IMG/VR virus record: IMGVR_UViG_3300012198_000005
Coordinates: 1 to 20,742 of that record
DNA from: a virus
DNA: 20,742 nt
Direction: 5' to 3' (one strand)
How positions within the stretch are numbered: position 1 is the stretch's first letter; each line of letters starts with the position of its first letter. A program made the position numbers and the translations under genes. Below, piece by piece: positions 13,841 to 20,029 of this stretch. The notes under the pieces were generated by a model. The model did no database searches, was not told where the DNA came from, and was given only the letters and a program-made list of their open reading frames with translations.

Positions 13841-14062
13841 TTATTTCCTTCTCAGAAGTCGACGCCTAGCGAACCAACCCTCACGACGCCATTTCACGCC
13901 CATGTAGCCGGGATCGTACTTGTCACGGTAGGCGACCCAAGTCTGTCCGCACTCGCACTGACGGACGGTGCCCGGATGGTCAAAAGAGACCTCCATCCAG
14001 ATGCCGTAGTCGTTGGGGCCACAGTAGTGGGGGAGGCTCGGTTCGCTAACTACCCTGCTCAT
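13841..14062 (-). CDS. GC-rich zinc-ribbon-like protein (73 aa)
   Basis: Residues LPHYCGPNDYGIWMEVSFDHPG followed by QCECGQTWVAYRD resemble small actinobacterial and actinophage zinc-ribbon proteins, with C14, C36 and C38 and nearby histidines as candidate ligands. The C-terminus is arginine-rich (KWRREGWFARRRLLRRK). The gene is clearly more GC-rich than its neighbours, which hints at recent acquisition from a high-GC genome. The start overlaps the BldC-like gene by 17 bases and has only a modest GAGA site. Confidence 0.65.
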   Translation of the reverse strand: MSRVVSEPSLPHYCGPNDYGIWMEVSFDHPGTVRQCECGQTWVAYRDKYDPGYMGVKWRREGWFARRRLLRRK

Positions 14063-14318
14063 CGATCTCTTTTCTAGGGTTTAAAGAATAGTAAAGACGG
14101 TCAATATCTTCTTTGTTGTAACGACGATGATTGCCAAGTGTTCGAACAATATGAACGTTGTTCTCTGCTAGCTTTCCGCTAGTTTCCCAACGAACAACCG
14201 TACGAGAATCTACCCGAAAAAGAGAACATACTTCCTGAGGAGTGTACCATTCCACATCGGAAGGTAACTCCGCGGCTAGATCCTCTGGAGTTACAATTTT
14301 GTCATCGTCATCACTCAT
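14046..14318 (-). CDS. BldC-like MerR-type DNA-binding protein
   Basis: The 90-residue protein has an acidic lead (MSDDDDKIVTPEDLAAELP) and then a winged helix-turn-helix: YTPQEVCSLFRVDSRTVVRWETSGKL, then IVRTLGNHRRYNKEDIDRLYY. This follows BldC and related single-domain MerR proteins (TPAEVAxxFRVDPKTVTRW ... TLGGHRRY), which control development in Streptomyces, and resembles phage excisionases too. GGGAG lies eight bases before the chosen ATG; an earlier in-frame start would overlap the upstream gene more deeply. No integrase is seen in this window, so a transcriptional regulator is the better reading. Confidence 0.8.
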   Translation of the reverse strand: MSDDDDKIVTPEDLAAELPSDVEWYTPQEVCSLFRVDSRTVVRWETSGKLAENNVHIVRTLGNHRRYNKEDIDRLYYSLNPRKEIDEQGS

Positions 14319-14517
14319 TGATAATCTCCCACTTATAGGTGGAACTAATTTCTTCAGCAATCTCGTCTATTGATGTTTCTCCTTTGTTTACACTCTCCAT
14401 ATCCACCTTTAACGCTGCATCAAGCGTGGTAACGTTTAGTTGAATGTAAAAATCTTCATCGTAATTTGGGATATATTCATACACGCTGGTTTGAACAACC
14501 CGAATCTTCTCTATCAT
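14311..14517 (-). CDS. Small acidic hypothetical protein (68 aa)
   Basis: Unrecognised. It has a strand-rich first half (EKIRVVQTSVYEYIPN, then DFYIQLNVTTLD) and an acidic helical second half (SIDEIAEEISSTYKWE). GGGAGATATCTTAT precedes the ATG. The start overlaps the stop of the 32-residue membrane peptide as ATGA, and the end overlaps the BldC-like gene. Confidence 0.65.
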   Translation of the reverse strand: MIEKIRVVQTSVYEYIPNYDEDFYIQLNVTTLDAALKVDMESVNKGETSIDEIAEEISSTYKWEIINE

Positions 14518-14612
14518 ATAAGATATCTCCCAATTATTACACCAACAGTAACTAAAACCACTACTGCGTCTAGAATTAGAACGCCAATTAAAATCTTTTC
14601 TTTCTTATCCAT
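14514..14612 (-). CDS. 32-residue single-helix membrane peptide
   Basis: A lysine-rich beginning (MDKKEK) is followed by one hydrophobic helix (ILIGVLILDAVVVLVTVG). The ATG directly follows the TAA of the 41-residue gene and the TGA overlaps the next ATG, so three genes are chained without a spare base. Positive residues first suggest an N-in orientation. Function unknown. Confidence 0.6.
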   Translation of the reverse strand: MDKKEKILIGVLILDAVVVLVTVGVIIGRYLI

Positions 14613-14738
14613 TTAGCAAGGTGCATTTGGTAGATTATGACAAGCTACTACCCGGGCATTATTACTATAGTTAAACAGTAGGGCGCCAGGCAGTGAAAGC
14701 AAGGTCGCTGTAACAACTAAAACCAATAACCGCTTCAT
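14613..14738 (-). CDS. 41-residue exported or membrane-anchored peptide
   Basis: AGGAG lies eight bases before the ATG, which overlaps the preceding TGA as ATGA. The first 20 residues (MKRLLVLVVTATLLSLPGAL) look like a signal peptide or anchor, followed by a short polar tail with two cysteines (VACHNLPNAPC). The two cysteines could form a disulfide outside the cell. A phage-encoded secreted peptide of this size could act on the envelope or on neighbouring cells, but no family is recognised. Confidence 0.6.
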   Translation of the reverse strand: MKRLLVLVVTATLLSLPGALLFNYSNNARVVACHNLPNAPC

Positions 14739-14923
14739 TCCGAATCTCCTAACCTTCTGCCTTCAACCCGAATAATACGCCAAGCTAGTTTTTCAACTGC
14801 TTGAGCTAGTACATGGAGCATTTCAATATCAGTTAGATTATGACTTCTTTGGCATTCAATAAGTTGTAGAGTTACCTTTGCTTCAGCGATTCGTACTTCC
14901 TGATCTCTCTTATTTATTTTCAT
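14735..14923 (-). CDS. Small helical hypothetical protein (62 aa)
   Basis: Unrecognised. It is nearly all helix, with a charged first half (KINKRDQEVRIAEAKVTLQL) and an amphipathic second half (DIEMLHVLAQAVEKLAWRII), suggesting a helical hairpin. The start overlaps the SNF2 helicase stop as ATGA, so it is translated with the helicase and may work with it. Confidence 0.6.
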   Translation of the reverse strand: MKINKRDQEVRIAEAKVTLQLIECQRSHNLTDIEMLHVLAQAVEKLAWRIIRVEGRRLGDSE

Positions 14924-16365
14924 CGCTTCAATATTCCTTCGCTTAAATCAAAGAAAGAATCAGTTTGATCTTCAACCTTTTCCCCAAGCAACTCAAGAAT
15001 CCAACTCCACTTCAAGTTGATTTCTTCCTGTCGCTTGGCATCAATGGTGTTTCTGGAAATTATATCGATTACCTGTACTGCGTTCTTCTGGCCGATTCTG
15101 TGGAGCCTATCTTCCGCCTGTCGATTAAGAGCAGGACTCCACGATCTATCAATAAAGACAACCGTCGAGGCAGCGGTAAGCGTAATACCAATTCCACCAG
15201 CCGCGATCGTACCGGCTAATACTCTAACGTTTCCATTTTGGAAGTTATTAATAAGTAATTCTCTATCGCTCGGAGATGTGTCTCCGATAAACAATCCGTG
15301 CGAAATTTTTGCCTTCTCAAGACGCTTTCCCAACATCTTAATAACTTGCGCAAACTGGCTGAATACCACAACCTGCTCTGCTGTGGACCCAATAATCTGC
15401 ATGACCGCATCGAGCTTTGTCGATGGCTCGTCCAAGAACATTGTTGGAACTTCTTTTATTTCTCCTGTGTACCTATCACGCTTCTTGACAATTTCAATCT
15501 TACCAAAAGCGTCGGAGAATTGCTGAAGTCGGGTTAGCTGCGCGATGACCACAGGGGCAGAGATTGGTTCGTCTTCATGTTCACCAACCCAGGCAAGCAT
15601 ATCCTTGCGCATGCTCTCGTAAGCCTTAGCCTGCTTAGAATGCAAATCAACTTCGACCTTAGTGAAATACTTGTCCGGTAAGTCGACTAGAACATCTTCC
15701 TTGCGCCGTCTAATATAGAATCCGGACATTTCTCGTTGGAGTTCGGGAGCATGAGCCACACCAACGATAGTCCGATAGCCATCATAGTTGGTGTAAATGA
15801 TGTGCTTATCGTAATAACGCCAATAAGATGACCAGTACTCGGGATACAGCCAATGGAGAATACTCCACAAATCGTCCGGCTTATCGAACGCGGGAGTCCC
15901 AGAAAGTCCAGTCTTGTAGATTGTCTTAAGTGATTTCAATACCTTGCTCTGCTTGGCCTTTCTATCCTGAATCGCATGAATTTCATCACCAATGATATGG
16001 AACCATTTTAAGCTTTGAAGTTCTTCTTCGAGAATTCTTAAAGCTTGCCAGTGAAGAATGTATACGTCCGCAGAATCATTGGCTAGCGCCCTAAGGAATG
16101 GAATTCGATTCTTGTTATCAATGGCAACTACTCGAAGTTCGGGAGCCCATTCGGCATAATGCTCTTTCCAAGAGGAAATAATCCCAAGGTAGGTAATGAC
16201 TAGCGTTTTTGGTTTAGCAATAAGGTTTGGTTGCTTAATGCGACGTGCGCTATCTAGGACGACGGCCTGTGGGGTCTTTCCAAGGCCCATGTCATCGCCC
16301 AAAAGAGAAGATCTTTTATCGATCAGGAAGTTGACCGATATCTTCTGAAAGTCGTACAGTTCCAC
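14920..16365 (-). CDS. SNF2-family DNA translocase/helicase (phage type)
   Basis: A 481-residue superfamily 2 protein: Q-motif region ELYDFQKISVNFL, motif I D24-D-M-G-L-G-K-T31, motif Ia TLVITYLGIISSWKEHY, motif II D127-E-I-H130, motif III TGLSGTPAFDKPDDLW, motif V TIAAGGIGITLTAAS and motif VI QAEDRLHRIGQ. These place it in the SNF2 group, common in phages of Gram-positive hosts, where it probably moves along double-stranded DNA to help replication or recombination. The start is GTG with GGAAG about ten bases away; it overlaps the upstream gene by 50 bases, but starting later would cut motif I. The first residues already belong to the conserved fold. Confidence 0.92.
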   Translation of the reverse strand: MELYDFQKISVNFLIDKRSSLLGDDMGLGKTPQAVVLDSARRIKQPNLIAKPKTLVITYLGIISSWKEHYAEWAPELRVVAIDNKNRIPFLRALANDSADVYILHWQALRILEEELQSLKWFHIIGDEIHAIQDRKAKQSKVLKSLKTIYKTGLSGTPAFDKPDDLWSILHWLYPEYWSSYWRYYDKHIIYTNYDGYRTIVGVAHAPELQREMSGFYIRRRKEDVLVDLPDKYFTKVEVDLHSKQAKAYESMRKDMLAWVGEHEDEPISAPVVIAQLTRLQQFSDAFGKIEIVKKRDRYTGEIKEVPTMFLDEPSTKLDAVMQIIGSTAEQVVVFSQFAQVIKMLGKRLEKAKISHGLFIGDTSPSDRELLINNFQNGNVRVLAGTIAAGGIGITLTAASTVVFIDRSWSPALNRQAEDRLHRIGQKNAVQVIDIISRNTIDAKRQEEINLKWSWILELLGEKVEDQTDSFFDLSEGILKR

Positions 16366-16582
16366 CGGTCACCACTTCCATAATAACCTTTAAAAAATCC
16401 GACGGCTTTGGATAATCTGTCGTCATATATGGTTGGTAATTGGCTGCAATTTTGATGTATGCATCAATTAATTCGTCAGAAATATTATTCTTCTCACATA
16501 TGTCTATACACTTTAAAATTTCCGGTAGTTCCATTGGATAGAAAGTCGGATCATCGAGAATAGTCTTAAGATGATTCATCAT
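16316..16582 (-). CDS. Hypothetical protein (88 aa)
   Basis: Unrecognised helical protein with LPEILKCIDICEKNNISDELIDAY in the middle. Two consecutive ATG codons follow an AGG signal (TTAGGCTAAA); either may be used. The last 17 codons overlap the helicase start, an unusually long overlap in this window, so translation of the two is probably linked. No motif suggests a function. Confidence 0.65.
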   Translation of the reverse strand: MMNHLKTILDDPTFYPMELPEILKCIDICEKNNISDELIDAYIKIAANYQPYMTTDYPKPSDFLKVIMEVVTGGTVRLSEDIGQLPDR

Positions 16583-16583
16583 T

Positions 16584-16871
16584 TTAGCCTAACGATCGAC
16601 GAATTTCTTCGTCTACTCGTGCTCGAATTTCTTCCGTTCGATCCGGTATTGCTGGAAATTGCTTGGAATGCTTTTGTGCCTGCACTACGGTGCCATCTTT
16701 ACGAACCTGAACTATCCATGGCGCTCCTCCTGCCCACCGACAACGGCCATTATTCTCACATACGAATTTATGTATGCGCGACCCGTCCCGTTGTGGGTCC
16801 GAGCCGTCAGCGCGCCCTGGTAGCTCACACAGCGGGCAGCGGGAGGCTTCCTCAAGCGTGGTATCTGCCAC
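16584..16871 (-). CDS. GC-rich zinc-binding protein (95 aa)
   Basis: C12-P-L-C15 and, about 22 residues on, C-E-N-N-G-R-C form a likely zinc site. The middle part is followed by PWIVQVRKDGTVVQ, a strand pair, and the end is a charged helix (RTEEIRARVDEEIRRSLG). The N-terminal half is much more GC-rich than the surroundings, as in the gene at 13841-14062. The start is GTG with only a weak site and overlaps the upstream gene by 20 bases. Similar small zinc proteins occur widely in actinophages; the exact role is unknown. Confidence 0.65.
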   Translation of the reverse strand: MADTTLEEASRCPLCELPGRADGSDPQRDGSRIHKFVCENNGRCRWAGGAPWIVQVRKDGTVVQAQKHSKQFPAIPDRTEEIRARVDEEIRRSLG

Positions 16872-17334
16872 GATTCACATCCAATCGTTGCTCTAACCGA
16901 TTAACTTTGCTTTCCAAAACGGTTATTCTATGCAATGCAAGATTTAATGAATCTTGAACGCGATCAGATTTCGTCATAAGTTGTGGTCTGTCGAACAAAA
17001 TAGATCTTTCTTTAAGCTTAATATATTCTAATACGTCTGGTTCGTCCATTACTCTATAAATACTTGGTGTAGCGTACGCACCATGCCGAATTTTCTTGAT
17101 CGAACCAAGCGATTCTAACACGCTCATCGAAGAATAAACATACTTGAGCTTCATGGAGAGAGCATCGGCAATTTCTTGGCCAAAACCTCTCCATATAAAC
17201 AATTCTCCTTTTCGCGAAGAAAAGGGTCCAGCTAACTCTTCCCAGGTAGATTCCATCTTTCTAGAATCAAGATACTCAAACACCTGGACAATACCTTTAG
17301 GCAGCAGATTGACGATTTTTACCACTCCTGCCAT
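16852..17334 (-). CDS. Winged-helix-like protein with C-terminal coiled coil (160 aa)
   Basis: The first 100 residues look like a winged helix: FGQEIADALSMKLKYVYSSM is a plausible recognition unit and SVLESLGSIKKIRHG the wing side. Residues about 125-155 form heptad-spaced helix (SLNLALHRITVLESKVNRLE), a likely coiled coil for dimerisation. No exact family is recognised; a DNA-binding regulator or replication initiator-like role is inferred. The ATG lacks a ribosome-binding site and lies 38 bases inside the end of the HTH gene, so coupled initiation or a later start is possible. Confidence 0.6.
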   Translation of the reverse strand: MAGVVKIVNLLPKGIVQVFEYLDSRKMESTWEELAGPFSSRKGELFIWRGFGQEIADALSMKLKYVYSSMSVLESLGSIKKIRHGAYATPSIYRVMDEPDVLEYIKLKERSILFDRPQLMTKSDRVQDSLNLALHRITVLESKVNRLEQRLDVNRGRYHA

Positions 17335-17512
17335 ATAGCATGTAATATAAAGTAGTTCGTTTAATACCAGTTAGCTCGGACAATTCGGTCATATTATAAA
17401 TTCGTAATTGAGTTCTAATTGTTTCGATTAATTCATCTCGTAGTTCTTTTTCCGTCAGTTCACCATTTTTCCAGTTTTCTACTCGCTCCCTTATCTCCTC
17501 CAATTCATCCAT
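17297..17512 (-). CDS. Small helix-turn-helix protein (71 aa)
   Basis: An acidic first helix region (DELEEIRERVENWKNGELTE) precedes a helix-turn-helix: MTELSELTGIKRTTLYYMLY. GGGAG sits six bases before the ATG. That site can be captured by the hairpin at 17517-17532, and a branched RNA structure lies just upstream, so its translation is probably controlled by RNA folding. It overlaps the winged-helix gene by 38 bases. A phage regulator is likely. Confidence 0.75.
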   Translation of the reverse strand: MDELEEIRERVENWKNGELTEKELRDELIETIRTQLRIYNMTELSELTGIKRTTLYYMLYGRSGKNRQSAA

Positions 17513-17516
17513 TGCT

Positions 17517-17532
17517 ACTCCCTTTAAGGAGT
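17517..17532 (-). promoter_or_regulatory. Hairpin hiding the ribosome-binding site of the HTH gene
   Basis: On the transcript ACTCC-TTAAAG-GGAGT folds into a 5-bp stem that buries most of the GGGAG site of the gene starting at 17512. Its first three bases (ACT, 17530-17532) are also the last three bases of the closing stem of the upstream structure, so the two folds compete. Confidence 0.5.
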
Positions 17533-17622
17533 GTTGGTGATGTGTAGCATTCAGATCTATAAGGAATCCAACCAGCCCAATTCCATGCTACACATTCTTA
17601 TCTGGCTGCCCAGACCAACACT
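17530..17622 (-). ncRNA. Three-way-junction RNA leader, riboswitch-like
   Basis: In the gap before the HTH gene the transcript can fold as follows. P1 pairs AGTGTTGGT (17614-17622) with ACCAACACT (17530-17538), 9 bp. Inside lie P2, CTGG-GCAG-CCAG (17602-17613), and P3, TGTGTAGCAT with ATGCTACACA (17585-17594 and 17541-17550), 10 bp, which carries a further stem P4, GGAAT with ATTCC, and a 12-base bulge. The junction has a 7-base and a 2-base linker. The last bases of P1 compete with the hairpin that covers the ribosome-binding site. Perfect long stems in non-coding sequence make chance unlikely, but no known riboswitch class was recognised. Confidence 0.6.
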
Positions 17623-17626
17623 TCAA

Positions 17627-18862
17627 TTAATCGTCAACCTTCGGCGGAACAAACACCGAAGGCATCATTTCATCCTTCCTAATGGAAAGGAAGGTGTAAG
17701 ATCGACCATTCACCCAAGCGTTCCAAGCCTTGATCCAAACGCCCAACTGATCGGGCACTGAAACCTTGCGATTAGGCTCGGAAAGACCCGACATGTAGGT
17801 ACGCAGGGCAATTCGCGCATCACCAGAGCTAAGGTTAGTTCCCTCGGCGTAGCCTCGAACAAATTCCTTGATCCTAGTGTCGTTTTTGGGAAGACGTCGA
17901 CCAATCAAATAAATTCCTGCACTAAGTGCGTTTGGTGACATCTTTGATCCGCCACGGAGCCCTGTAAGACTTCGAGCCAAAGCTACGGCTTCCTGCAATT
18001 CATCGCCGTACTTTTCGACGGCTTCGGAAAGTTCATCGTTTGGAATCCGAGTGCGACTAGCGGCACGCATTTCAGAGCCATAGCGATCATAGGCGTAAAT
18101 CAACTTCGCCGCACCAGACAGGGTGTTAGGAAAATCCTTCTTCTCTGTGGAAAAGGTGTCTCCACCCGTACGACCCGCGCCAACGTCTACCTTCATAAAG
18201 TTTTCCACAGGCATACCGACGGTGACGTTGATGTCGAGGGTAAAGTTTTCGAGTACAGCGGCCGAAAGACGGTGCTGTCCGTCCTGCAATTCAGGAATGG
18301 TGTTGAAAGCAATTCCCTGGTGTGTGTACGCCCATCGACCACGACGCATCAAACTAGCCCAATATTCGACACGTGTTGGTCGTAGAGGCCGGTTAGCAGT
18401 ATTGAGTTCGTCCAGAATCTTTCGAGAAAGCTCCGGAACGATGAGAAGTCGCTTTGTTTCGGGGAATTCGTGAGGCCCGAACAACCAGGAAATATTAGGT
18501 ACCTGTGGCCCTAAAGGGCCAGCGGCCTTAGTAACCGAAGAAAGTCGACGCTGAGCCTTGACAAGCGCAAGCTCGTTCCTTTCTCGCTCAACCTCGATGC
18601 GCTGCTTTCGTTCCTCTTCTTGCTGCTCTAGGTATATCTCTTCATCACGATCGAAACCTGCATTCCTCAACTGGCGCATGACGTTCTTCAACCAGTTGGT
18701 GTCTGACGGTGTACCGTGCAGTTGAATCTTTGTACGAGTGTTGGGCGAGGTGATACGCCACAACCAGTCATTTGAACCACCACCGGCTTCTACGGCATCA
18801 TTGCCCCAGACTCGCCGGATCCTGCCAACAAGGGCATTAGCTTCGCTTCTCGGCGTAGGCAT
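17627..18862 (-). CDS. ParB-like domain protein (411 aa)
   Basis: The centre matches the ParB/sulfiredoxin-like fold seen in many actinophage proteins: NRPLRPTRVEYWASLMRRGR, then GIAFNTIPELQD194-G-Q-H-R198-L, then a strand TLDINVTVGMPVENF and MKVDVGAGRT. D-G-Q-H-R is the nucleotide-binding and catalytic-type loop of this family. The first 70 residues form a small separate alpha/beta domain, and residues about 74-108 are a charged coiled coil. The C-terminal half is helical. The start was placed at the ATG with AGGAGGT upstream; that site lies inside the longer frame. Whether it cuts DNA, segregates DNA or hydrolyses CTP cannot be read here. Confidence 0.75.
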   Translation of the reverse strand: MPTPRSEANALVGRIRRVWGNDAVEAGGGSNDWLWRITSPNTRTKIQLHGTPSDTNWLKNVMRQLRNAGFDRDEEIYLEQQEEERKQRIEVERERNELALVKAQRRLSSVTKAAGPLGPQVPNISWLFGPHEFPETKRLLIVPELSRKILDELNTANRPLRPTRVEYWASLMRRGRWAYTHQGIAFNTIPELQDGQHRLSAAVLENFTLDINVTVGMPVENFMKVDVGAGRTGGDTFSTEKKDFPNTLSGAAKLIYAYDRYGSEMRAASRTRIPNDELSEAVEKYGDELQEAVALARSLTGLRGGSKMSPNALSAGIYLIGRRLPKNDTRIKEFVRGYAEGTNLSSGDARIALRTYMSGLSEPNRKVSVPDQLGVWIKAWNAWVNGRSYTFLSIRKDEMMPSVFVPPKVDD

Positions 18863-19142
18863 CTGTCGATACCTCCTCTTCATTAAGAAGTTCTATTTCG
18901 TCGTGTGTGTTGTCTTCTTTTTCAATTATGATAAAATCTGAAATTGGCTTCTTGAGAAACATTAGAATATTTACCAGGATATCAGCGCGAACGCTCTTGG
19001 CTTTATGCAAATCATGCAGTGTTGACTCACCAACGTGAATTCTAGCACCAATTCTTGCCCAAGAAAGTTTGCCAAATCGGTGAGTTCGCTTCTTGTCTAC
19101 AGCTTGAAAAAGCTTTGGATAGTCGATATTATAGCGATGCAA
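18837..19142 (-). CDS. Helix-turn-helix regulator (101 aa), TTG start
   Basis: Residues about 20-60 form an HTH: RFGKLSWARIGARIHVGEST and LHDLHKAKSVRADILVNILM, in the style of small XRE-like phage proteins. The C-terminal 30 residues are acidic (IIEKEDNTHDEIELLNEEEV). The start is TTG, supported by TAGGA five bases upstream. Its end overlaps the ParB-like gene by 26 bases. It is a candidate binder for the operator-like palindrome at 10556-10569 or for its own region. Confidence 0.7.
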   Translation of the reverse strand: MHRYNIDYPKLFQAVDKKRTHRFGKLSWARIGARIHVGESTLHDLHKAKSVRADILVNILMFLKKPISDFIIIEKEDNTHDEIELLNEEEVSTDAYAEKRS

Positions 19143-19152
19143 TTTTTCCTAC

Positions 19153-19329
19153 TTAATCGTCGTTGATGGAGCTTTCATCAATTTGCAGTACGTCATCTAC
19201 CTCGCCGAGCGCATGCTCACGCAAAAGATCAAGGCGCTCATCTTGATCCAAGTCCTGCCAATCGTCAACATCTATTTCCGATTGGAAATCGGTTCCGTTG
19301 ATCTGGTAGATGAACTTTACCATAGTCAC
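19153..19329 (-). CDS. Acidic hypothetical protein (58 aa)
   Basis: Unrecognised. A strand pair (VKFIYQINGTDFQSEIDVDD) leads into an acidic helix (DQDERLDLLREHALGEVDD) and a last strand (VLQIDESS). I chose GTG because GGAGG is seven bases upstream and the codon shares a base with the previous stop (TAGTG); an ATG two codons later is too far from it. The high negative charge resembles DNA-mimic or anti-restriction proteins, but that comparison is only about charge. Confidence 0.65.
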   Translation of the reverse strand: MTMVKFIYQINGTDFQSEIDVDDWQDLDQDERLDLLREHALGEVDDVLQIDESSINDD

Positions 19330-19460
19330 TACTTTACCTCCGCTGCAATCTTCTTCCACTTAACATGGATCCTGCGAAGTTCATGTTCACTGTAACCGTA
19401 ACTACCAGCATATTTAGCGCTCCATTCGCGCCAAATCTGGTCGTATGTTTTGACTACCAT
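19329..19460 (-). CDS. Small basic protein (43 aa)
   Basis: The ATG follows GGGGGTGAG and lies three bases after the MmpS-like gene; the TAG overlaps the next GTG by one base. The peptide (TYDQIWREWSAKYAGSYGYS, then a basic helix ELRRIHVKWKKIAAEVK) looks like a Lsr2-, SAP- or HTH-sized DNA-binding fragment, but I cannot assign it. Exact junctions on both sides and a good site support a real gene. Confidence 0.65.
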   Translation of the reverse strand: MVVKTYDQIWREWSAKYAGSYGYSEHELRRIHVKWKKIAAEVK

Positions 19461-19463
19461 AAC

Positions 19464-19856
19464 TCACCCCCAAGAACACTTGGCTATGCCATAATCCGTC
19501 TTTGAATCTTTGATAATGCCATTCATCATTATCGTACATGACGCTAAAAGGCTTTTGTTAAGATTTCTAACGGTTAATTTAATTTGACTAACGCCGTCAT
19601 ATGGTGGACTTTTCAGCCATGGATTACTGTTGGAGATTTCATCCTGCCAAGGACCAGATCCTATCTTATAGGATACTGAACCTGGTTGGTTTTGCCAATC
19701 GCCCTTGAGAACTAGCTTGTTATTATTTTCTGTTTTGGGAAAGAGTGGCTCAAATCCATCCGAACCAAAAAAGAATCCTTCGGGTGATACACCAAAAACG
19801 AATAAACCACCAATCAGCAATAGGATTCCAAAGAACCAAATTTTTACTTTTAACAC
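19464..19856 (-). CDS. MmpS-like exported or membrane-anchored protein (130 aa)
   Basis: An N-terminal helix (KIWFFGILLLIGGLFVFGVS) acts as signal anchor. The rest is an extracytoplasmic beta domain: VSYKIGSGPWQDEISNSNPW, IKLTVRNLN, SCTIMMNGII and YGIAKCSW. The pair of cysteines (about residues 107 and 127) and the C-x-I-x-x-x-G ... Y-G-x-x-x-C pattern resemble MmpS-family proteins of mycobacteria and related actinobacteria. The GTG start has GGGAG only three bases upstream, and this site lies within the 3' end of the tRNA-like gene. An outside-facing phage protein made with replication genes may alter the host surface; this is a guess. Confidence 0.65.
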   Translation of the reverse strand: MLKVKIWFFGILLLIGGLFVFGVSPEGFFFGSDGFEPLFPKTENNNKLVLKGDWQNQPGSVSYKIGSGPWQDEISNSNPWLKSPPYDGVSQIKLTVRNLNKSLLASCTIMMNGIIKDSKTDYGIAKCSWG

Positions 19857-19857
19857 G

Positions 19858-19926
19858 CGCTCCCAGTAGGAATCGAACCTACATTTCGACTTGTCTGCTC
19901 GCGTATTACCATTATACTATGGGAGC
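19858..19926 (-). tRNA. tRNA-like gene with short, atypical anticodon arm
   Basis: Perfect 7-bp acceptor stem (GCTCCCA / TGGGAGC, extendable to 8), TA, a D arm GTAT-AATGGTA-ATAC and a T arm GTAGG-TTCGATT-CCTAC are all standard. Only 20 bases lie between the D and T arms where about 23 are expected, and no 5-bp anticodon stem forms; the best fit is CGA / TCG around CAGACAA with an A at position 33. The anticodon cannot be named with confidence (GAC, valine, if the loop is read this way). CCA is not encoded. Total 69 bases. It may be a decayed tRNA, a decoy for tRNA-cutting defences, or a processing signal. Confidence 0.7.
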
Positions 19927-19936
19927 GTTTTACCAT

Positions 19937-20029
19937 TTACCGGAAGAACCTACTTGCTGGCCTAAAATCAATGAGCTTAATCTTCACTAACCTTGGCCCA
20001 CTATTGTCGCTATATGGACCACGTAGCAT
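19937..20029 (-). CDS. Small basic peptide (30 aa)
   Basis: AAGGTGG lies six to seven bases before the ATG, at the end of the upstream gene, and the ATG directly touches that gene's TAA. The peptide is basic (GPRLVKIKLIDFRPASRFFR). It ends ten bases before the tRNA-like gene. The strong site and tight junction favour translation, but at this length the call is uncertain. Confidence 0.45.
   Translation of the reverse strand: MLRGPYSDNSGPRLVKIKLIDFRPASRFFR

Noticed and set aside
14046-14318. Excisionase with a nearby attachment site
   Set aside because: No integrase gene or tRNA-matching repeat was seen, and the HTH is closer to BldC in key residues.
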